Positions 7,668 through 16,622 of a DNA stretch of 64,000 nucleotides are shown piece by piece. Source of the stretch: Ensifer oleiphilus (GTDB lineage: Bacteria > Pseudomonadota > Alphaproteobacteria > Rhizobiales > Rhizobiaceae); NCBI RefSeq assembly GCF_013371465.1, contig NZ_JABWDU010000001.1:1-64000 (forward strand), in the 5' to 3' direction. Under the pieces are notes generated by a model. The model was not told the origin of the DNA and ran no database searches. It saw only the letters and a list, made by a program, of their open reading frames with translations. The translations under genes were made by a program, and so were the position numbers. Numbering within the stretch: the first letter of the stretch is position 1; each line of letters opens with the position of its first letter.

Positions 7668-8470
7668 GCAGCGCTGCGGAATTTCTGCGGGACAGGCTCG
7701 GTGGCCTGTCTCCACGCTATGGCATTGTCCTCGGGTCCGGACTTGGCACACTTGTCGAAGCAGTCAGTGGCGCGACCCGCATTTCCTACGCCGACATTCC
7801 CAGTTTCCCCGTCAGCAGCGTTTCCGGCCATGCCGGCGAGCTCGTCGCAGGTTTGCTTGGCGATGTTCCGGTCGTGATGCTGTCCGGCCGGGTGCACTAC
7901 TACGAGAGTGGTGACGCCAACGCCATGCGCGTGCCGCTCCAAACCCTGAAGGACCTCGGCGTCGAAAACCTGCTGCTCACCAACTCCGCGGGCTCGCTCA
8001 GGGACGATCTGCCGCCCGGATCGGTCATGCGGATTTCAGACCACATCAATTTTTCCGGCTACAATCCGCTGATCGGCGTCGAAAGCGACGATCGTTTCGT
8101 CGGCATGACCAGTGCCTACGACGCCGCGCTTGCCACGCGCATGCAGGCCGCAGCCGAAAGGTTGGGAATTCCTCTGCAGGCCGGTGTCTACATGTGGTTC
8201 TCCGGGCCTAGCTTCGAAACGCCGGCGGAAATTCGCATGGCGCGCGTGCTCGGAGCCGATGCCGTGGGCATGTCGACCGTGCCGGAAGTCATTCTGGCGC
8301 GGTTCATGGGCCTCAAGGTTGCGGCAGCCTCGGTCATCACCAATTTCGGCGCCGGCATGACCGGTGGCGAACTCAGCCATCACGAGACCAAGGACATGGC
8401 CCCCGTCGGCGGCAAGCGCCTAGCGGCCATTCTCAAGGAGATGATTTCCTCGGACGCGGTGGCCAGCTGA
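7664..8470 (+). CDS. punA: Purine nucleoside phosphorylase (trimeric class)
   Basis: Phosphorolysis of purine (deoxy)nucleosides to base plus (deoxy)ribose-1-phosphate. The 268-aa product has the NP-I trimeric-class motifs: phosphate loop GSGLG (24-28), RVHYYE, TNSAGSL, the purine-site segment SGPSFETPAEIR and VGMSTVPEV. The start is taken at the ATG that overlaps the cdd stop (ATGA). A longer frame upstream overlaps cdd and has no support. It lies 2 bp before deoA, so it is cotranscribed with the salvage genes. Symbol follows the trimeric-class naming; xapA-like naming is also used. Confidence 0.92.
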   Translation: MSSAAEFLRDRLGGLSPRYGIVLGSGLGTLVEAVSGATRISYADIPSFPVSSVSGHAGELVAGLLGDVPVVMLSGRVHYYESGDANAMRVPLQTLKDLGVENLLLTNSAGSLRDDLPPGSVMRISDHINFSGYNPLIGVESDDRFVGMTSAYDAALATRMQAAAERLGIPLQAGVYMWFSGPSFETPAEIRMARVLGADAVGMSTVPEVILARFMGLKVAAASVITNFGAGMTGGELSHHETKDMAPVGGKRLAAILKEMISSDAVAS

Positions 8471-8472
8471 GC

Positions 8473-9783
8473 ATGCTTCCCCAGGAGATCATCCGTCGCA
8501 AGCGAAATGGCGAGAGCCTCGAAGCGGCAGACATTGCAGGCTTTGTCCGTGGTCTTTCCGATGGCTCGATCTCGGAGGGGCAGGTCGCGGCTTTGGCGAT
8601 GGCCATCTGGTTTTCGGGCATGAGCCGTGACGAGACGGTAGCGTTGACGCTGGCGATGCGCGATTCCGGTGAAACGCTCGACTGGAGCCATGTCGGTCGC
8701 CCCATCGTCGACAAGCACTCGACCGGCGGTGTCGGCGACAACGTCTCGCTGATGCTCGCTCCGATCGTGGCCGCATGCGGCCTGGCCGTGCCGATGATTT
8801 CGGGACGGGGCCTGGGACACACGGGCGGTACGCTCGACAAGCTCGAATCCATACCCGGCTATGATATCCAGCCATCGGCCGCAGTGTTTCGAAGGACGGT
8901 GGACGAGATCGGTTGCGCCATCATTGGCCAGACCGCCAATCTGGCACCGGCCGACAAACGGCTCTACGCCATCCGCGACGTCACCGCGACCGTCGATTCG
9001 GTTCCGTTGATTACGGCCTCGATCCTGTCGAAGAAGCTTGCCGCCGGCCTGCAATCGCTGGTGCTCGACGTCAAGGTCGGCAATGGCTCGTTCATGAGCG
9101 ATGCCGGCGAGGCGGAGGTTCTGGCGCGATCGCTGGTCGATGTCGCCAATGGTGCTGGCGTGCGCACCTCGGCGCTGCTGACGGACATGAACGAACCCTT
9201 AGCCGATGCCGCAGGCAACGCGCTTGAAATCTGGAACTGCCTTGGCTTCCTCAAGGGCGAGAAGAGCGGCACCCGCCTCGAAGCCGTGGTCATGGCATTT
9301 GCCGCCGAAATGCTGGTCGCGGCGGGCGTCGCCGCAACTCCGGTTGAGGGCGAGGCGCTAGCCCGCGCGGCGCTTGAAAAGGGTGCGGCCCTCGATCGGT
9401 TCGCCAGGATGGTGCATGCGCTCGGTGGTCCCACGGATTTCGTTGCTCGGCCGGGACAGTATCTTGCAGCGGCTCCGGTCATCCTGCCCGTGGCAGCCGA
9501 AAGTGACGGCTATCTCCAGTCCTGCCGGACCCGCGATCTCGGCATGGCGGTCATCGCGCTGGGTGGCGGACGGGCGCATCCGAACGATCAGATTGATCAT
9601 CGCGTCGGTTTTTCCGCGCTGAAACCGCTGGGAACGTGGGTCGCCAAGGGCGAGCCGATCGCTTTTGTCCATGCGGTGGACGAGGATGCGGCAAAGCGGG
9701 CGCAGCAAGAGATCCGGTCAATCTATACGATCACCGACATGCAGCCGGAGCAGCGTGCGCCTGTCCTTTCAAGGATCACCTGA
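8473..9783 (+). CDS. deoA: Thymidine phosphorylase
   Basis: Converts thymidine or deoxyuridine plus phosphate to the base and 2-deoxyribose-1-phosphate. The 436-aa length is typical of DeoA. The diagnostic phosphate-site motif DKHSTGGVGDN lies near residue 83, followed by MISGRGLGHTGGTLDKLES, then the glycosyltransferase family 3 core and the C-terminal PYNP domain. It is the last gene of the plus-strand importer-salvage operon. Its 3' end overlaps by 8 bp the end of a convergent protease gene. Confidence 0.96.
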   Translation: MLPQEIIRRKRNGESLEAADIAGFVRGLSDGSISEGQVAALAMAIWFSGMSRDETVALTLAMRDSGETLDWSHVGRPIVDKHSTGGVGDNVSLMLAPIVAACGLAVPMISGRGLGHTGGTLDKLESIPGYDIQPSAAVFRRTVDEIGCAIIGQTANLAPADKRLYAIRDVTATVDSVPLITASILSKKLAAGLQSLVLDVKVGNGSFMSDAGEAEVLARSLVDVANGAGVRTSALLTDMNEPLADAAGNALEIWNCLGFLKGEKSGTRLEAVVMAFAAEMLVAAGVAATPVEGEALARAALEKGAALDRFARMVHALGGPTDFVARPGQYLAAAPVILPVAAESDGYLQSCRTRDLGMAVIALGGGRAHPNDQIDHRVGFSALKPLGTWVAKGEPIAFVHAVDEDAAKRAQQEIRSIYTITDMQPEQRAPVLSRIT

Positions 9784-10336
9784 CCAGGTGCAGAGCGCCG
9801 TCTTCGACGCGATAGGATGATAACCGGCTGAGGAAGCTCATGCCCACCAGCATTCCGGAAAGCGACTTGTCGGGCAGCACGAAGGCGTCGACGTCGCGCA
9901 GGGATATGCCACCGATTTCAACCCGGTTCAGTTTCGTCCGTGCTGCATCGACCTCCCCATTGGCCGTTCCCACCCGAACGTCGAATGTGAGCGTCGCCGG
10001 CGAAAAGCCGAGCCTGCGCGCGGTCGAGACATTGATCGCGATGGTGCTGGCGCCGGTATCGACCATGCCGCGTTCGGTGCGGCCGTTGATGCGGAAGGCG
10101 CCGAAGAAGTGGCCCGAGCGGTCGGCTTCAAGCACCACGCCTTTTCCAGCAGTATATTTTGCAGTCGTTGCTGGAACGACGCTGCTTGCCGCCGTCTCGC
10201 CTGTATCGGCGGGTTTGGAGCTTGAGAGATAGGAACTCGCAAGGTCTGGAATGACCAGGGCCGCAACCGCGATGCCGCCGGCAAATGTCAGCAGACGTCC
10301 GAACAATGGCCTGGCCTCCCGTGCTTTGGGCCGCAC
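9776..10336 (-). CDS. Membrane-anchored retropepsin-like aspartic protease (clan AA, TIGR02281-like)
   Basis: The 186-aa product has an N-terminal hydrophobic segment (about 14-37) that looks like a signal anchor, then a single aspartic protease lobe. That lobe has VDTGAST (catalytic D93), a flap-like region, a conserved LNRVEIGGISLRDVDAFV segment and LVGMSFLSRL. One DTG per chain implies a homodimer, as in retropepsins. Related alphaproteobacterial proteins are annotated TIGR02281; substrates are unknown to me. It converges on deoA (8-bp overlap) and is separated from upp by a terminator. Function in nucleoside metabolism is unlikely; the position is probably incidental. Confidence 0.8.
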   Translation of the reverse strand: MRPKAREARPLFGRLLTFAGGIAVAALVIPDLASSYLSSSKPADTGETAASSVVPATTAKYTAGKGVVLEADRSGHFFGAFRINGRTERGMVDTGASTIAINVSTARRLGFSPATLTFDVRVGTANGEVDAARTKLNRVEIGGISLRDVDAFVLPDKSLSGMLVGMSFLSRLSSYRVEDGALHLVR

Positions 10337-10390
10337 ACATGCGTCCCGATCGAGCGTTCAGTAGAACAGGGGAAGGGCTAATAGGGCACA

Positions 10391-10420
10391 AAAAAACCGC
10401 CGGTTTGCCGGCGGTTTTTG
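10391..10420 (-). terminator. Intrinsic terminator after upp (possibly bidirectional)
   Basis: AACCGCCGG (10395-10403), loop TTTG, CCGGCGGTT (10408-10416), flanked by A and T runs on both sides. On the minus strand it lies about 34 nt after the upp stop and ends in a long U tract. Confidence 0.88.
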
Positions 10421-10453
10421 GTCAAGTCTTCGCTCTGGTTAAGAAACGGAAAA

Positions 10454-11083
10454 TTACTTCGTTCCGTACATGCGGTCGCCGGCATCGCCGAGCCCGGGCA
10501 TGATGTAGCCGAGTTCGTTCAGATGGCTGTCGATCGATGCCGTGAAGATCGGCACATCCGGGTGTGCGGCCTGGAAGTTGCGGATGCCTTCTGGCGCTGC
10601 GAGCAGGCAGAGGAAGCGTAGGTTCTTCGCGCCGCGTTCCTTCAGCTTGTCGATCGCCGCGATCGAGGAGTTGCCGGTCGCAAGCATCGGATCGACGACG
10701 ATGATCAGCCGCTCGGACAGGCTTTCGGGTGCCTTGAAGAAATACTCCACCGCTTCCAATGTATCGTGGTCGCGATAGACGCCGATATGGGAAACGCGGG
10801 CCGAAGGCACCAGTTCGAGCATGCCTTCCAGCAGACCGTTGCCGGCGCGCAGGATCGAAGCGAAGACAAGCTTCTTGCCTTCCAGCACCGGCGCGTCGAT
10901 CTCCTGCATCGGCGTCTCGATGCGCTCCATCGTCAGTTCCAGATCGCGCGTTACCTCGTAGCAGAGCAGCGTCGAGATTTCCCGAAGCAGTCGCCGAAAA
11001 CCCGCGGTCGAGGTTTCCTTCTTGCGCATGATGGTCAGCTTGTGTTGCACAAGCGGATGATCGATCACTGTTACGCCGTCCAT
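10454..11083 (-). CDS. upp: Uracil phosphoribosyltransferase
   Basis: Salvages uracil with PRPP to UMP. The 209-aa product has the type I PRTase signature [10 protein letters not shown] and a C-terminal uracil-site segment [13 protein letters not shown]. The frame opens two codons earlier with GTG, but the ATG at 11083 has GGGAAGG at the better distance and gives the usual family length. It is on the same strand as add and deoB but 129 nt downstream of add, so it may have its own promoter. Confidence 0.95.
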   Translation of the reverse strand: MDGVTVIDHPLVQHKLTIMRKKETSTAGFRRLLREISTLLCYEVTRDLELTMERIETPMQEIDAPVLEGKKLVFASILRAGNGLLEGMLELVPSARVSHIGVYRDHDTLEAVEYFFKAPESLSERLIIVVDPMLATGNSSIAAIDKLKERGAKNLRFLCLLAAPEGIRNFQAAHPDVPIFTASIDSHLNELGYIMPGLGDAGDRMYGTK

Positions 11084-11212
11084 GGCCACCTTCCCGGAAG
11101 TTTCTGTATCCGCCCTTTTTCCATGGATTGCTCCGCGGCCGCAAGGGCGTTGGGCGGCTCGTTGTGTTCATCCCCAGCCGCGCCATCCATCTTGGCCCGG
11201 CGCGGGCTTGGA

Positions 11213-12181
11213 TCAGACCAGCGCAAGCAATTTCCGGCGTGTCGCCTCGTCGACGAAAGCCGCCTCGATAGCAGTCCTGGTCATGTCGTTGATGTCGTCG
11301 TCGGTGAACCCCATCACCGCCGAGGCGATGTCGTATTCCTGGGCAAGCGAGGTGTGGAAGAAGGGCGGGTCGTCGGAATTGAGCGTCACCCGAACGCCGG
11401 CCTCGTGCAGGGCTCGCAGGGGATGCGCGGCAAAATCCGGGAAGACCTGAAGCGAGATGTTGGATCCGGGGCAGACTTCCAGAACGACACCCTCGTCGGC
11501 GATCCGCTTGACGAGATCCGCATCCTCGATCGCGCGCACGCCGTGGCTGATGCGCGACGGCCTGACATGGTCGAGCGCATCGCGCACGCTGAAGGCGCCG
11601 GATAGCTCGCCGGCGTGGATCGTCAGGCCAAGGCCGGCATCGCGGGCGATATCGAAGGCTCGGGCAAAATCGGCGACGCTGTGCATGCGTTCCTCGCCCG
11701 CCAGATTGAAGCCGGTGACCAGAGCATGCTCTCTTTTGGCGGCAAACTCGGCCGTCTTGACCACCGATTCCGGGCCAAGATGGCGGATGCCGGTGATCAG
11801 CATGCGGGATTCGATCCCGGTTCTCGCCTTGGCGGCCTCCATGCCGGCAGCAAGGCCCTCGAGATAGGCGTCGGCGCCAAGCCCGATGGTGTTGCCGTGA
11901 TCCGGCGAAACGATGATCTCGCTGTAGATTGTTCCGGCTTCCGCCAGTTCCGTGAGATAGGTTTCGGCAAGAAGCGCATAGTCTTCCTGCGAGCGAAACA
12001 GCGAGGCGACGCTGTCGTAGCATTTCACGAAGCTGGTAAAGTCCGCCCAGACATAGGCGCGATCAGTGATGATCTCGCTGGTGTCGAGCCCGTATTTTTC
12101 TGCCTGTAGCAGTGCCAGCTCCGGCGGTGTCGCGCCCTCGATGTGGCAGTGCAGTTCCGCCTTCTTCAGATGTGCGGTCAA
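11213..12181 (-). CDS. add: Adenosine deaminase
   Basis: Zinc-dependent deamination of adenosine/deoxyadenosine to inosine/deoxyinosine, the substrate for PunA. The 322-aa product has metal ligands in HCHIEG (H11, H13), the HAGE motif, SHGVRA and the LNSDDPPFF catalytic Asp pair. The start is a TTG whose last bases overlap the deoB stop (TTGA), with GGGAGAAG 8 nt upstream. No nearby in-frame ATG would keep the HCHIEG motif. Overlap and a weak start suggest translation coupled to deoB. Confidence 0.93.
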   Translation of the reverse strand: MTAHLKKAELHCHIEGATPPELALLQAEKYGLDTSEIITDRAYVWADFTSFVKCYDSVASLFRSQEDYALLAETYLTELAEAGTIYSEIIVSPDHGNTIGLGADAYLEGLAAGMEAAKARTGIESRMLITGIRHLGPESVVKTAEFAAKREHALVTGFNLAGEERMHSVADFARAFDIARDAGLGLTIHAGELSGAFSVRDALDHVRPSRISHGVRAIEDADLVKRIADEGVVLEVCPGSNISLQVFPDFAAHPLRALHEAGVRVTLNSDDPPFFHTSLAQEYDIASAVMGFTDDDINDMTRTAIEAAFVDEATRRKLLALV

Positions 12182-13398
12182 ATGAGGCTTCTCCCGTGTA
12201 GGCCCGGTGCGATCCCGAGATGTCTGGCGACCGTTTCGCCGATATGCGCGAAGGTGTTGGCAACGCCGAGAGAGCGGCTGCGTACGGCCGGGCCGAACAT
12301 CAGCACCGGCACGCGCTCGCGTGTATGGTCCGTGCCGCGCCAGGTCGGATCGCAGCCGTGATCGGCCGTCAGGATGACGATATCGCCGGGTTTCAGCTTC
12401 CGGTCGAGATCGGGCAGCCGCGCGTCGAAGGCTTCAAGGGCTGCCGCATAACCGGCGACATCGCGGCGATGGCCGAAAAGCATGTCGAAATCGACGAAGT
12501 TGGTGAAGACGAGGTCGCCATCCTCCGCCTCGTCGATTGCAGCCAGGCTCGCGTCGAACAGCGCCATGTTGCCGTCGGCCTTGGTCAGCTTCGTCACGCC
12601 CTGGTGGGCGAAGATATCGCCGATCTTGCCGATCGCATGCACCGTACGCCCCGCTTGCGCCAGACGGTCGAGAACCGTCGGCTCCGGCGGCAGCACCGAG
12701 TAGTCGCGCCGGTTGCCGGTGCGGGTGAAAGTCTGCGCGCTGTGGCCGATGAAGGGGCGGGCGATGACGCGGCCGATATTGTAGTCGTCAAGCAGACGAC
12801 GAACGGCCTGGCAGAACTCCAGCAGGCGTTCCAAGCCGAAAGTGTGCTCGTGGGCAGCAATCTGGAACACGCTGTCCGAGGAGGTGTAGCAGATCGGCTT
12901 GCCCGTGCGCATATGCTCCTCGCCGAGGCGGGCGATGATATCTGTGCCGGAAGCGTGGCAATTGCCGAGAATGCCGGGGATATTGCCCTCGCGACAGATC
13001 GCCTCGACCAACTCCGCGGGGAAAGCGTCGCCCTCGGCCGAAAAATAGCCCCAGTCGAACATGACGGGCGTTCCCGCGATCTCCCAATGGCCGGATGGCG
13101 TATCCTTGCCGCGCGAGACTTCGCTGGCAGCGCCATAGGCGCCGTAGACCCGGCCCGGCACCGGCATGCCTGCGGGCACACGGCCTGTGGCCAATTTCGC
13201 CGCGTGCACGAGCCCGAGTGCAGACATGTTGGGAAGATTGAGCGGCCCTTCGCGCAAGCCTGCGCGATCCGCCGCTCCGGTCGCGCAGAATTCGGCGATG
13301 TGGCCAAGCGTGTCCGCGCCCAGGTCGCCATAGGTCTCCGCATCCGGCGCACCGCCTATGCCGAAGGAATCGAGGACAAAGAGAAACGCGCGCGCCAT
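12178..13398 (-). CDS. deoB: Phosphopentomutase
   Basis: Interconverts (deoxy)ribose-1-phosphate, the product of PunA and DeoA, and the 5-phosphate. The 406-aa length is standard. It has alkaline-phosphatase-superfamily metal motifs: N-terminal LDSFGIGG (D10), DTPSGHWE near residue 100 and the late TADHGCDPT. The ATG lies about 230 nt from the nearest upstream gene. It is first of a deoB-add unit on the minus strand. No deoC aldolase gene accompanies it, so deoxyribose-5-phosphate breakdown must be encoded elsewhere. Confidence 0.96.
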   Translation of the reverse strand: MARAFLFVLDSFGIGGAPDAETYGDLGADTLGHIAEFCATGAADRAGLREGPLNLPNMSALGLVHAAKLATGRVPAGMPVPGRVYGAYGAASEVSRGKDTPSGHWEIAGTPVMFDWGYFSAEGDAFPAELVEAICREGNIPGILGNCHASGTDIIARLGEEHMRTGKPICYTSSDSVFQIAAHEHTFGLERLLEFCQAVRRLLDDYNIGRVIARPFIGHSAQTFTRTGNRRDYSVLPPEPTVLDRLAQAGRTVHAIGKIGDIFAHQGVTKLTKADGNMALFDASLAAIDEAEDGDLVFTNFVDFDMLFGHRRDVAGYAAALEAFDARLPDLDRKLKPGDIVILTADHGCDPTWRGTDHTRERVPVLMFGPAVRSRSLGVANTFAHIGETVARHLGIAPGLHGRSLI

Positions 13399-13570
13399 GA
13401 ACTATCCGGTAAGCCGGAGCGCGGGGCAAAGCCTACGGTCCGTTGCTGCAACGAGCGCGGACGCAGATGCCGCCAGCGCAATCCCGAAGGAATAGCGCCG
13501 GCGAAGTCGCATTGCAATTGGGTTCGCCTCTGCATGTTTCCTTAAGTCGTCGCCGATTCAAGGAACGAAC

Positions 13571-13633
13571 ATGCAGCAATTCAAAGTCCTACAGCGCTCT
13601 TTGCGCGTCTGAGAAGACGCGCGGCGCTGTAGG
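13571..13633 (+). repeat. Rhizobial-type intergenic palindromic repeat, copy 1
   Basis: ATGCAGC (13571-13577) and TCAAAG lead into a two-tier hairpin. The outer stem CCTACAGCGC (13588-13597) pairs with GCGCTGTAGG (13624-13633), and the inner GCGCGTCT-GAGA-AGACGCGC spans 13603-13622. The same modules recur in reverse orientation at about 50280-50333, so this is a dispersed family. It lies just downstream of the minus-strand TadE-like gene. It resembles mosaic intergenic repeats described in rhizobia, but the family name is not verified. Confidence 0.75.
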
Positions 13634-13639
13634 CTGCGA

Positions 13640-14242
13640 TCAGCAGTCGGGGCACTTTATGATTTCGGCCTGGCGTGAGCGGAAATAGGCGGTCTTGGAC
13701 AAATCCACCGTGTTGTTGCTGGAGGCGAGGCTCTGCGCGAACAACAGCACGCCATGCTTTACGACGAGTTCCGTTCGAATGACGAAGGCTTTGGTCCCAG
13801 TAAACTGGGCCGGAACGGTCGTGCTCGAATTTGCAGCGTAAGGCACTGCGCCATTCTGATCGCGCGACCAGATGACGGTCCCCTGGTTTGCTTCGTTGAC
13901 CTCGATGCCTGAGATCTTGAGCGTGAAGTTGGAGCCCTCATAGGGCGCCAGGATGCTTCTTACAACATTCGACATGTTGTCGAGGTAGGTCTTGTTGACG
14001 TCGGGTTGCTGAGAAACCAGGTCGGCAACGGCGCTTGAGGCGCGCGCGGCCTTGCCTGCCACGGTGAAGCCCAGGGACAATTCGAATGCGCCGACGTAAA
14101 TCATGATCAACAGCGGCGTGACGATGGCAAACTCGACGCCGCCGAGACCGCCGCGATCCTTTAGCAGTGAGCGAAAGCTCGAGAAGCTGGGGCGGACTGC
14201 CGATATCCAATGCATCGCTAAAATCCTCACGACGCGCCTCAT
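13640..14242 (-). CDS. TadE-like pseudopilin 2
   Basis: A minor pilin-like protein of the Tad system, 200 aa. After a basic N-terminus comes LLKDRGGLGGVEFAIVTPLL, a TadE-type segment: Gly followed by a Glu-containing hydrophobic helix where the prepilin peptidase would act (around residues 32-60). A periplasmic C-terminal domain follows, with a terminal KCPDC motif. It overlaps the upstream tadE gene by 4 bp (ATGA). The two are a minus-strand pair pointing away from the pilin gene. Its exact role is not shown by sequence; TadE/TadF-type pseudopilins are thought to prime pilus assembly. Confidence 0.82.
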   Translation of the reverse strand: MRRVVRILAMHWISAVRPSFSSFRSLLKDRGGLGGVEFAIVTPLLIMIYVGAFELSLGFTVAGKAARASSAVADLVSQQPDVNKTYLDNMSNVVRSILAPYEGSNFTLKISGIEVNEANQGTVIWSRDQNGAVPYAANSSTTVPAQFTGTKAFVIRTELVVKHGVLLFAQSLASSNNTVDLSKTAYFRSRQAEIIKCPDC

Positions 14243-14871
14243 TCGCTTTCGGTGCGGAAAGTGGTTGTCGAAACCATGAGATAGTCTTTCGGCATGCTCG
14301 CACCCGCAGGGCGCAGGTTGGTCACAAAGGGCCTGACGACGTCGGTGATCACGCTCCAGCGGTAGTATGCCCGCATGACATTGAAGGACCCCGGTCCACC
14401 TGGAGCGAACTTCAGGTCCGCCGTATTGAGATCAGACGACGATGAGACGCCCGTGCGTGGGATAAACACCGGGAATTGGGTGAGGTCCGTGACGCTTCGA
14501 ACGTCGATGTAGAGCTTCGAGGCCAAGGTGGCCTCAGTCGCCGAGCATTTCATCAACACGGCAATCTCGTCGCAGAAGGCCTGGCGAAACTTGGCCTCGT
14601 CCATGTCCGTCGCCGGCTTGCCACGCTTGAAGGTAATCTCGCCGGTGCGGATCTTTCGGGCCATCGTCTCCGTTGCGTTTGCAAGGAGCTGGTCGCCATA
14701 GAAGGCGACGAAGGTTTCGATGGAAGCGAAAATCACCAGGAAAAACGGCAGTGCCAACATCGCGAACTCGATGCTCGCAGTACCCTTCCTGTCGCGGCCT
14801 AAGCGCGCCAAAATGCCTCGTGAAGGCTTTGCGCCTTTTTGGGGCTGCAGTGTTTCCTGCCCGATGCTCAT
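14239..14871 (-). CDS. TadE-like pseudopilin 1
   Basis: The 210-aa protein has the TadE signature RDRKGTASIEFAMLALPFFL at about 28-47: a G/T cleavage context, a Glu five residues into the helix and one hydrophobic segment. A periplasmic domain of about 150 residues follows, with two cysteines (F-C-DE and MKCSA). It is expected to be processed by the CpaA peptidase encoded at 15973. The ATG is clear, and its stop overlaps the next start. Together with the neighbouring gene it gives the locus two pseudopilins of the TadE/TadF kind. Confidence 0.85.
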   Translation of the reverse strand: MSIGQETLQPQKGAKPSRGILARLGRDRKGTASIEFAMLALPFFLVIFASIETFVAFYGDQLLANATETMARKIRTGEITFKRGKPATDMDEAKFRQAFCDEIAVLMKCSATEATLASKLYIDVRSVTDLTQFPVFIPRTGVSSSSDLNTADLKFAPGGPGSFNVMRAYYRWSVITDVVRPFVTNLRPAGASMPKDYLMVSTTTFRTESE

Positions 14872-14988
14872 CGCGCCGTCCCATCATGTTACGTCTGACG
14901 GAGAGGCAAAATAGGGAGCAACTGTTGATATTTCGTTTGCGATGATCGCGGGTATTTTAACGAATTTCCAACGTTTTGCGGAGGTTGC

Positions 14989-15411
14989 TCAGTTCCCGCT
15001 ACTTGCAGTTTTGCGCTCTACATGTCGCTCACAACTTGGCGTACAGGAGAGTACTGTGCGCGATGTCTGCCGATAGACGCGCACAGTGTTGGCCTCGTCG
15101 ATCGACACGAGAATTTGTTCATCGACGATGGCGTTTCCGTCCTGATCGAGAATGACGAGATTGGTCGTTCCGAAGCTGCGGCCGGTAATGACGATCGTGC
15201 GGGCGTCGGCGACGGTGGCATCCGCAACCTCAGCATTGCCGATGATGACCTTGCTCACAGGCCTGTCGAGTTTGAGCACGCGCGCGTGGTCCATATAGAC
15301 GCGCATCATGTTGTCCTGCGCATTTGCGGTCGAAAGCGCTATGAGCGAAAGCATGCCGAAGATCGCAAGCGTCGGCATGGCGGTCCGGTTGGCCGCGAAG
15401 GGCAAAATCAT
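14989..15411 (-). CDS. Secretin N-terminal-domain-only protein (CpaC-like, pil_N family)
   Basis: The 140-aa protein has a signal peptide (cleavage near STANA-QD, about residue 32) followed by the CpaC/RcpA N-domain. The GNAEVADATV and GRSFGTTNLVILD stretches parallel ADPSLADAV and GKSVGQTNIFIF in the full-length secretin at 17429. It stops where the secretin would begin its BON and channel domains. The C-terminus has two cysteines (SCTPSC). The start at 15411 gives a clean signal peptide; a longer frame upstream does not. It is divergent from the pilin gene. A role as secretin accessory or periplasmic plug is an inference. Confidence 0.78.
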   Translation of the reverse strand: MILPFAANRTAMPTLAIFGMLSLIALSTANAQDNMMRVYMDHARVLKLDRPVSKVIIGNAEVADATVADARTIVITGRSFGTTNLVILDQDGNAIVDEQILVSIDEANTVRVYRQTSRTVLSCTPSCERHVERKTASSGN

Positions 15412-15662
15412 GACAGGTCCCCGAGATGGTATTCCTCCCATCATCCGCACTCTTGGTGAATGAATCGTTAAGTCGAGGTCGTGTGCGTCAGGCAGGCACA
15501 TTTGTCATTCGTTTACCCAAAAATCAGCGGTTGGCCGTTAATCTTTTGGTAGCTGTCTTCCTTAAGCCGTTAGCAATTCGCCAGGACTAGGTTGAGCTCA
15601 TCCGATCAACGGCAACAGTTGGCGGACGTGCTGAACAACAAACGTGAAGTAGGAGAATCATC

Positions 15663-15845
15663 ATGAAGAAGATTTTTGCCCGTCTGATGAAGGACGAGTC
15701 CGGCGCAACCGCCATCGAATACGGCCTGATCGCCGCTCTGATCTCCGTTGCCCTCATCGGCGGCGCGACGACGCTCGGTGGAAACCTCAACACTCTGTTT
15801 ACGGACCTGAGCACCAAGATGGGAACGGCCGAAGGCAAGTTCTGA
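15663..15845 (+). CDS. pilA: Flp/Tad-type major pilin
   Basis: The 60-aa prepilin has a short leader ending DESG, then ATAIEYGLIAALISVALIG, the Flp motif with Glu5 and Tyr6 of the mature helix. The mature pilin is about 48 residues, typical of rhizobial/Caulobacter Flp pilins. AGGAGAA lies 8 nt before the ATG. It is the first gene on the plus strand of the locus, with an intrinsic terminator just after it. Partial termination there would let pilin be made in excess over the assembly proteins. Confidence 0.95.
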   Translation: MKKIFARLMKDESGATAIEYGLIAALISVALIGGATTLGGNLNTLFTDLSTKMGTAEGKF

Positions 15846-15874
15846 GTGCACGCAGCCTTCGAGTGCAATACTGG

Positions 15875-15907
15875 AGAGCCACTCCCACGGGGTGGCTTTC
15901 TTGTTTT
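15875..15907 (+). terminator. Hairpin terminator/attenuator after pilin gene
   Basis: AGCCAC (15877-15882) pairs with GTGGCT (15892-15897), extended by CC/GG pairs inside, and is followed by TTCTTGTTTTT. It is 30 nt after the pilin stop and 65 nt before cpaA, suggesting attenuation between pilin and assembly genes. Confidence 0.75.
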
Positions 15908-15972
15908 TGACGGAAGCCGTCCAAAGCCGCATAATGCCCTAGGTTGCACCATCAGTCAGACAGGAGAAATCC

Positions 15973-16488
15973 ATGCCAATGGCAGCTGTCTTTGTCGTTT
16001 TGCCTCTCTGCCTGGCTTATGCTGCGATCAGTGACGTGTTGACGATGACGATACCCAATCGTATTTCGGTCCTGTTGATCGTTGCTTTCCTCGCAACTGC
16101 GCCCCTGGTCGGTCTGGATCTGCGAGACATTGGGATTCACTTGGCTGCCGGCGGAGCCGTGTTTGGCGTCTGTTTTGTTCTGTTTGCACTTAACGTTATG
16201 GGTGGAGGGGACGCCAAGCTGTTGACATCAGTCGCAGTCTGGTTTGGTCTTGGTGGTTCGCTCGTCGCGTTTCTCGTCTATGTGGCTTTCTTTGGAGGTC
16301 TTCTGACGATAGCCATCTTGCTGCTCAGGATGCAGGAGAGCAGGATATTGGCGATTGGGATTCCAGTCCCGCGTCTGCTGTTCACGGCCAAGAAAATCCC
16401 TTACGGCGTTGCAATTGCCATCGGGGGACTGGTCGCCTATCCGGGGTCGCCGCTGGTGCTCAAGGCGCTTTCCCAGCTAAGCAGTTGA
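15973..16488 (+). CDS. cpaA: Prepilin peptidase (CpaA/TadV)
   Basis: Inner-membrane aspartic protease that removes leaders from the Flp prepilin and probably the TadE-like pseudopilins. The 171-aa product is almost all transmembrane helices. The two catalytic aspartates of the A24 family are visible: D21 (ISDVLTMTIPN) and D80 in MGGGDAKL. It lacks the N-terminal methylase domain of PilD, as expected for CpaA/TadV. CAGGAGAAA precedes the ATG. Confidence 0.93.
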   Translation: MPMAAVFVVLPLCLAYAAISDVLTMTIPNRISVLLIVAFLATAPLVGLDLRDIGIHLAAGGAVFGVCFVLFALNVMGGGDAKLLTSVAVWFGLGGSLVAFLVYVAFFGGLLTIAILLLRMQESRILAIGIPVPRLLFTAKKIPYGVAIAIGGLVAYPGSPLVLKALSQLSS

Positions 16489-16555
16489 CGCAGCCTAGTA
16501 CCCATGCGGGGCGATCTCTGTAAGGCAGCCGTTAACTGTAGCTGTAAGCGATCTG

Positions 16556-16563
16556 TTAACCAT
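16556..16563 (+). promoter_or_regulatory. Possible CtrA half-site before cpaB
   Basis: TTAACCAT, identical to the CtrA half-site described in Caulobacter, lies 60 bp before cpaB in a 134-bp gap. A second TTAA occurs at 16532. There is no perfect TTAA-N7-TTAA, so this is only suggestive. Confidence 0.25.
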
Positions 16564-16622
16564 AATTACACCAATTCCTGATCAATCTGATCCCGGCATA
16601 TCTGCGGGGCACAGAAACGATC

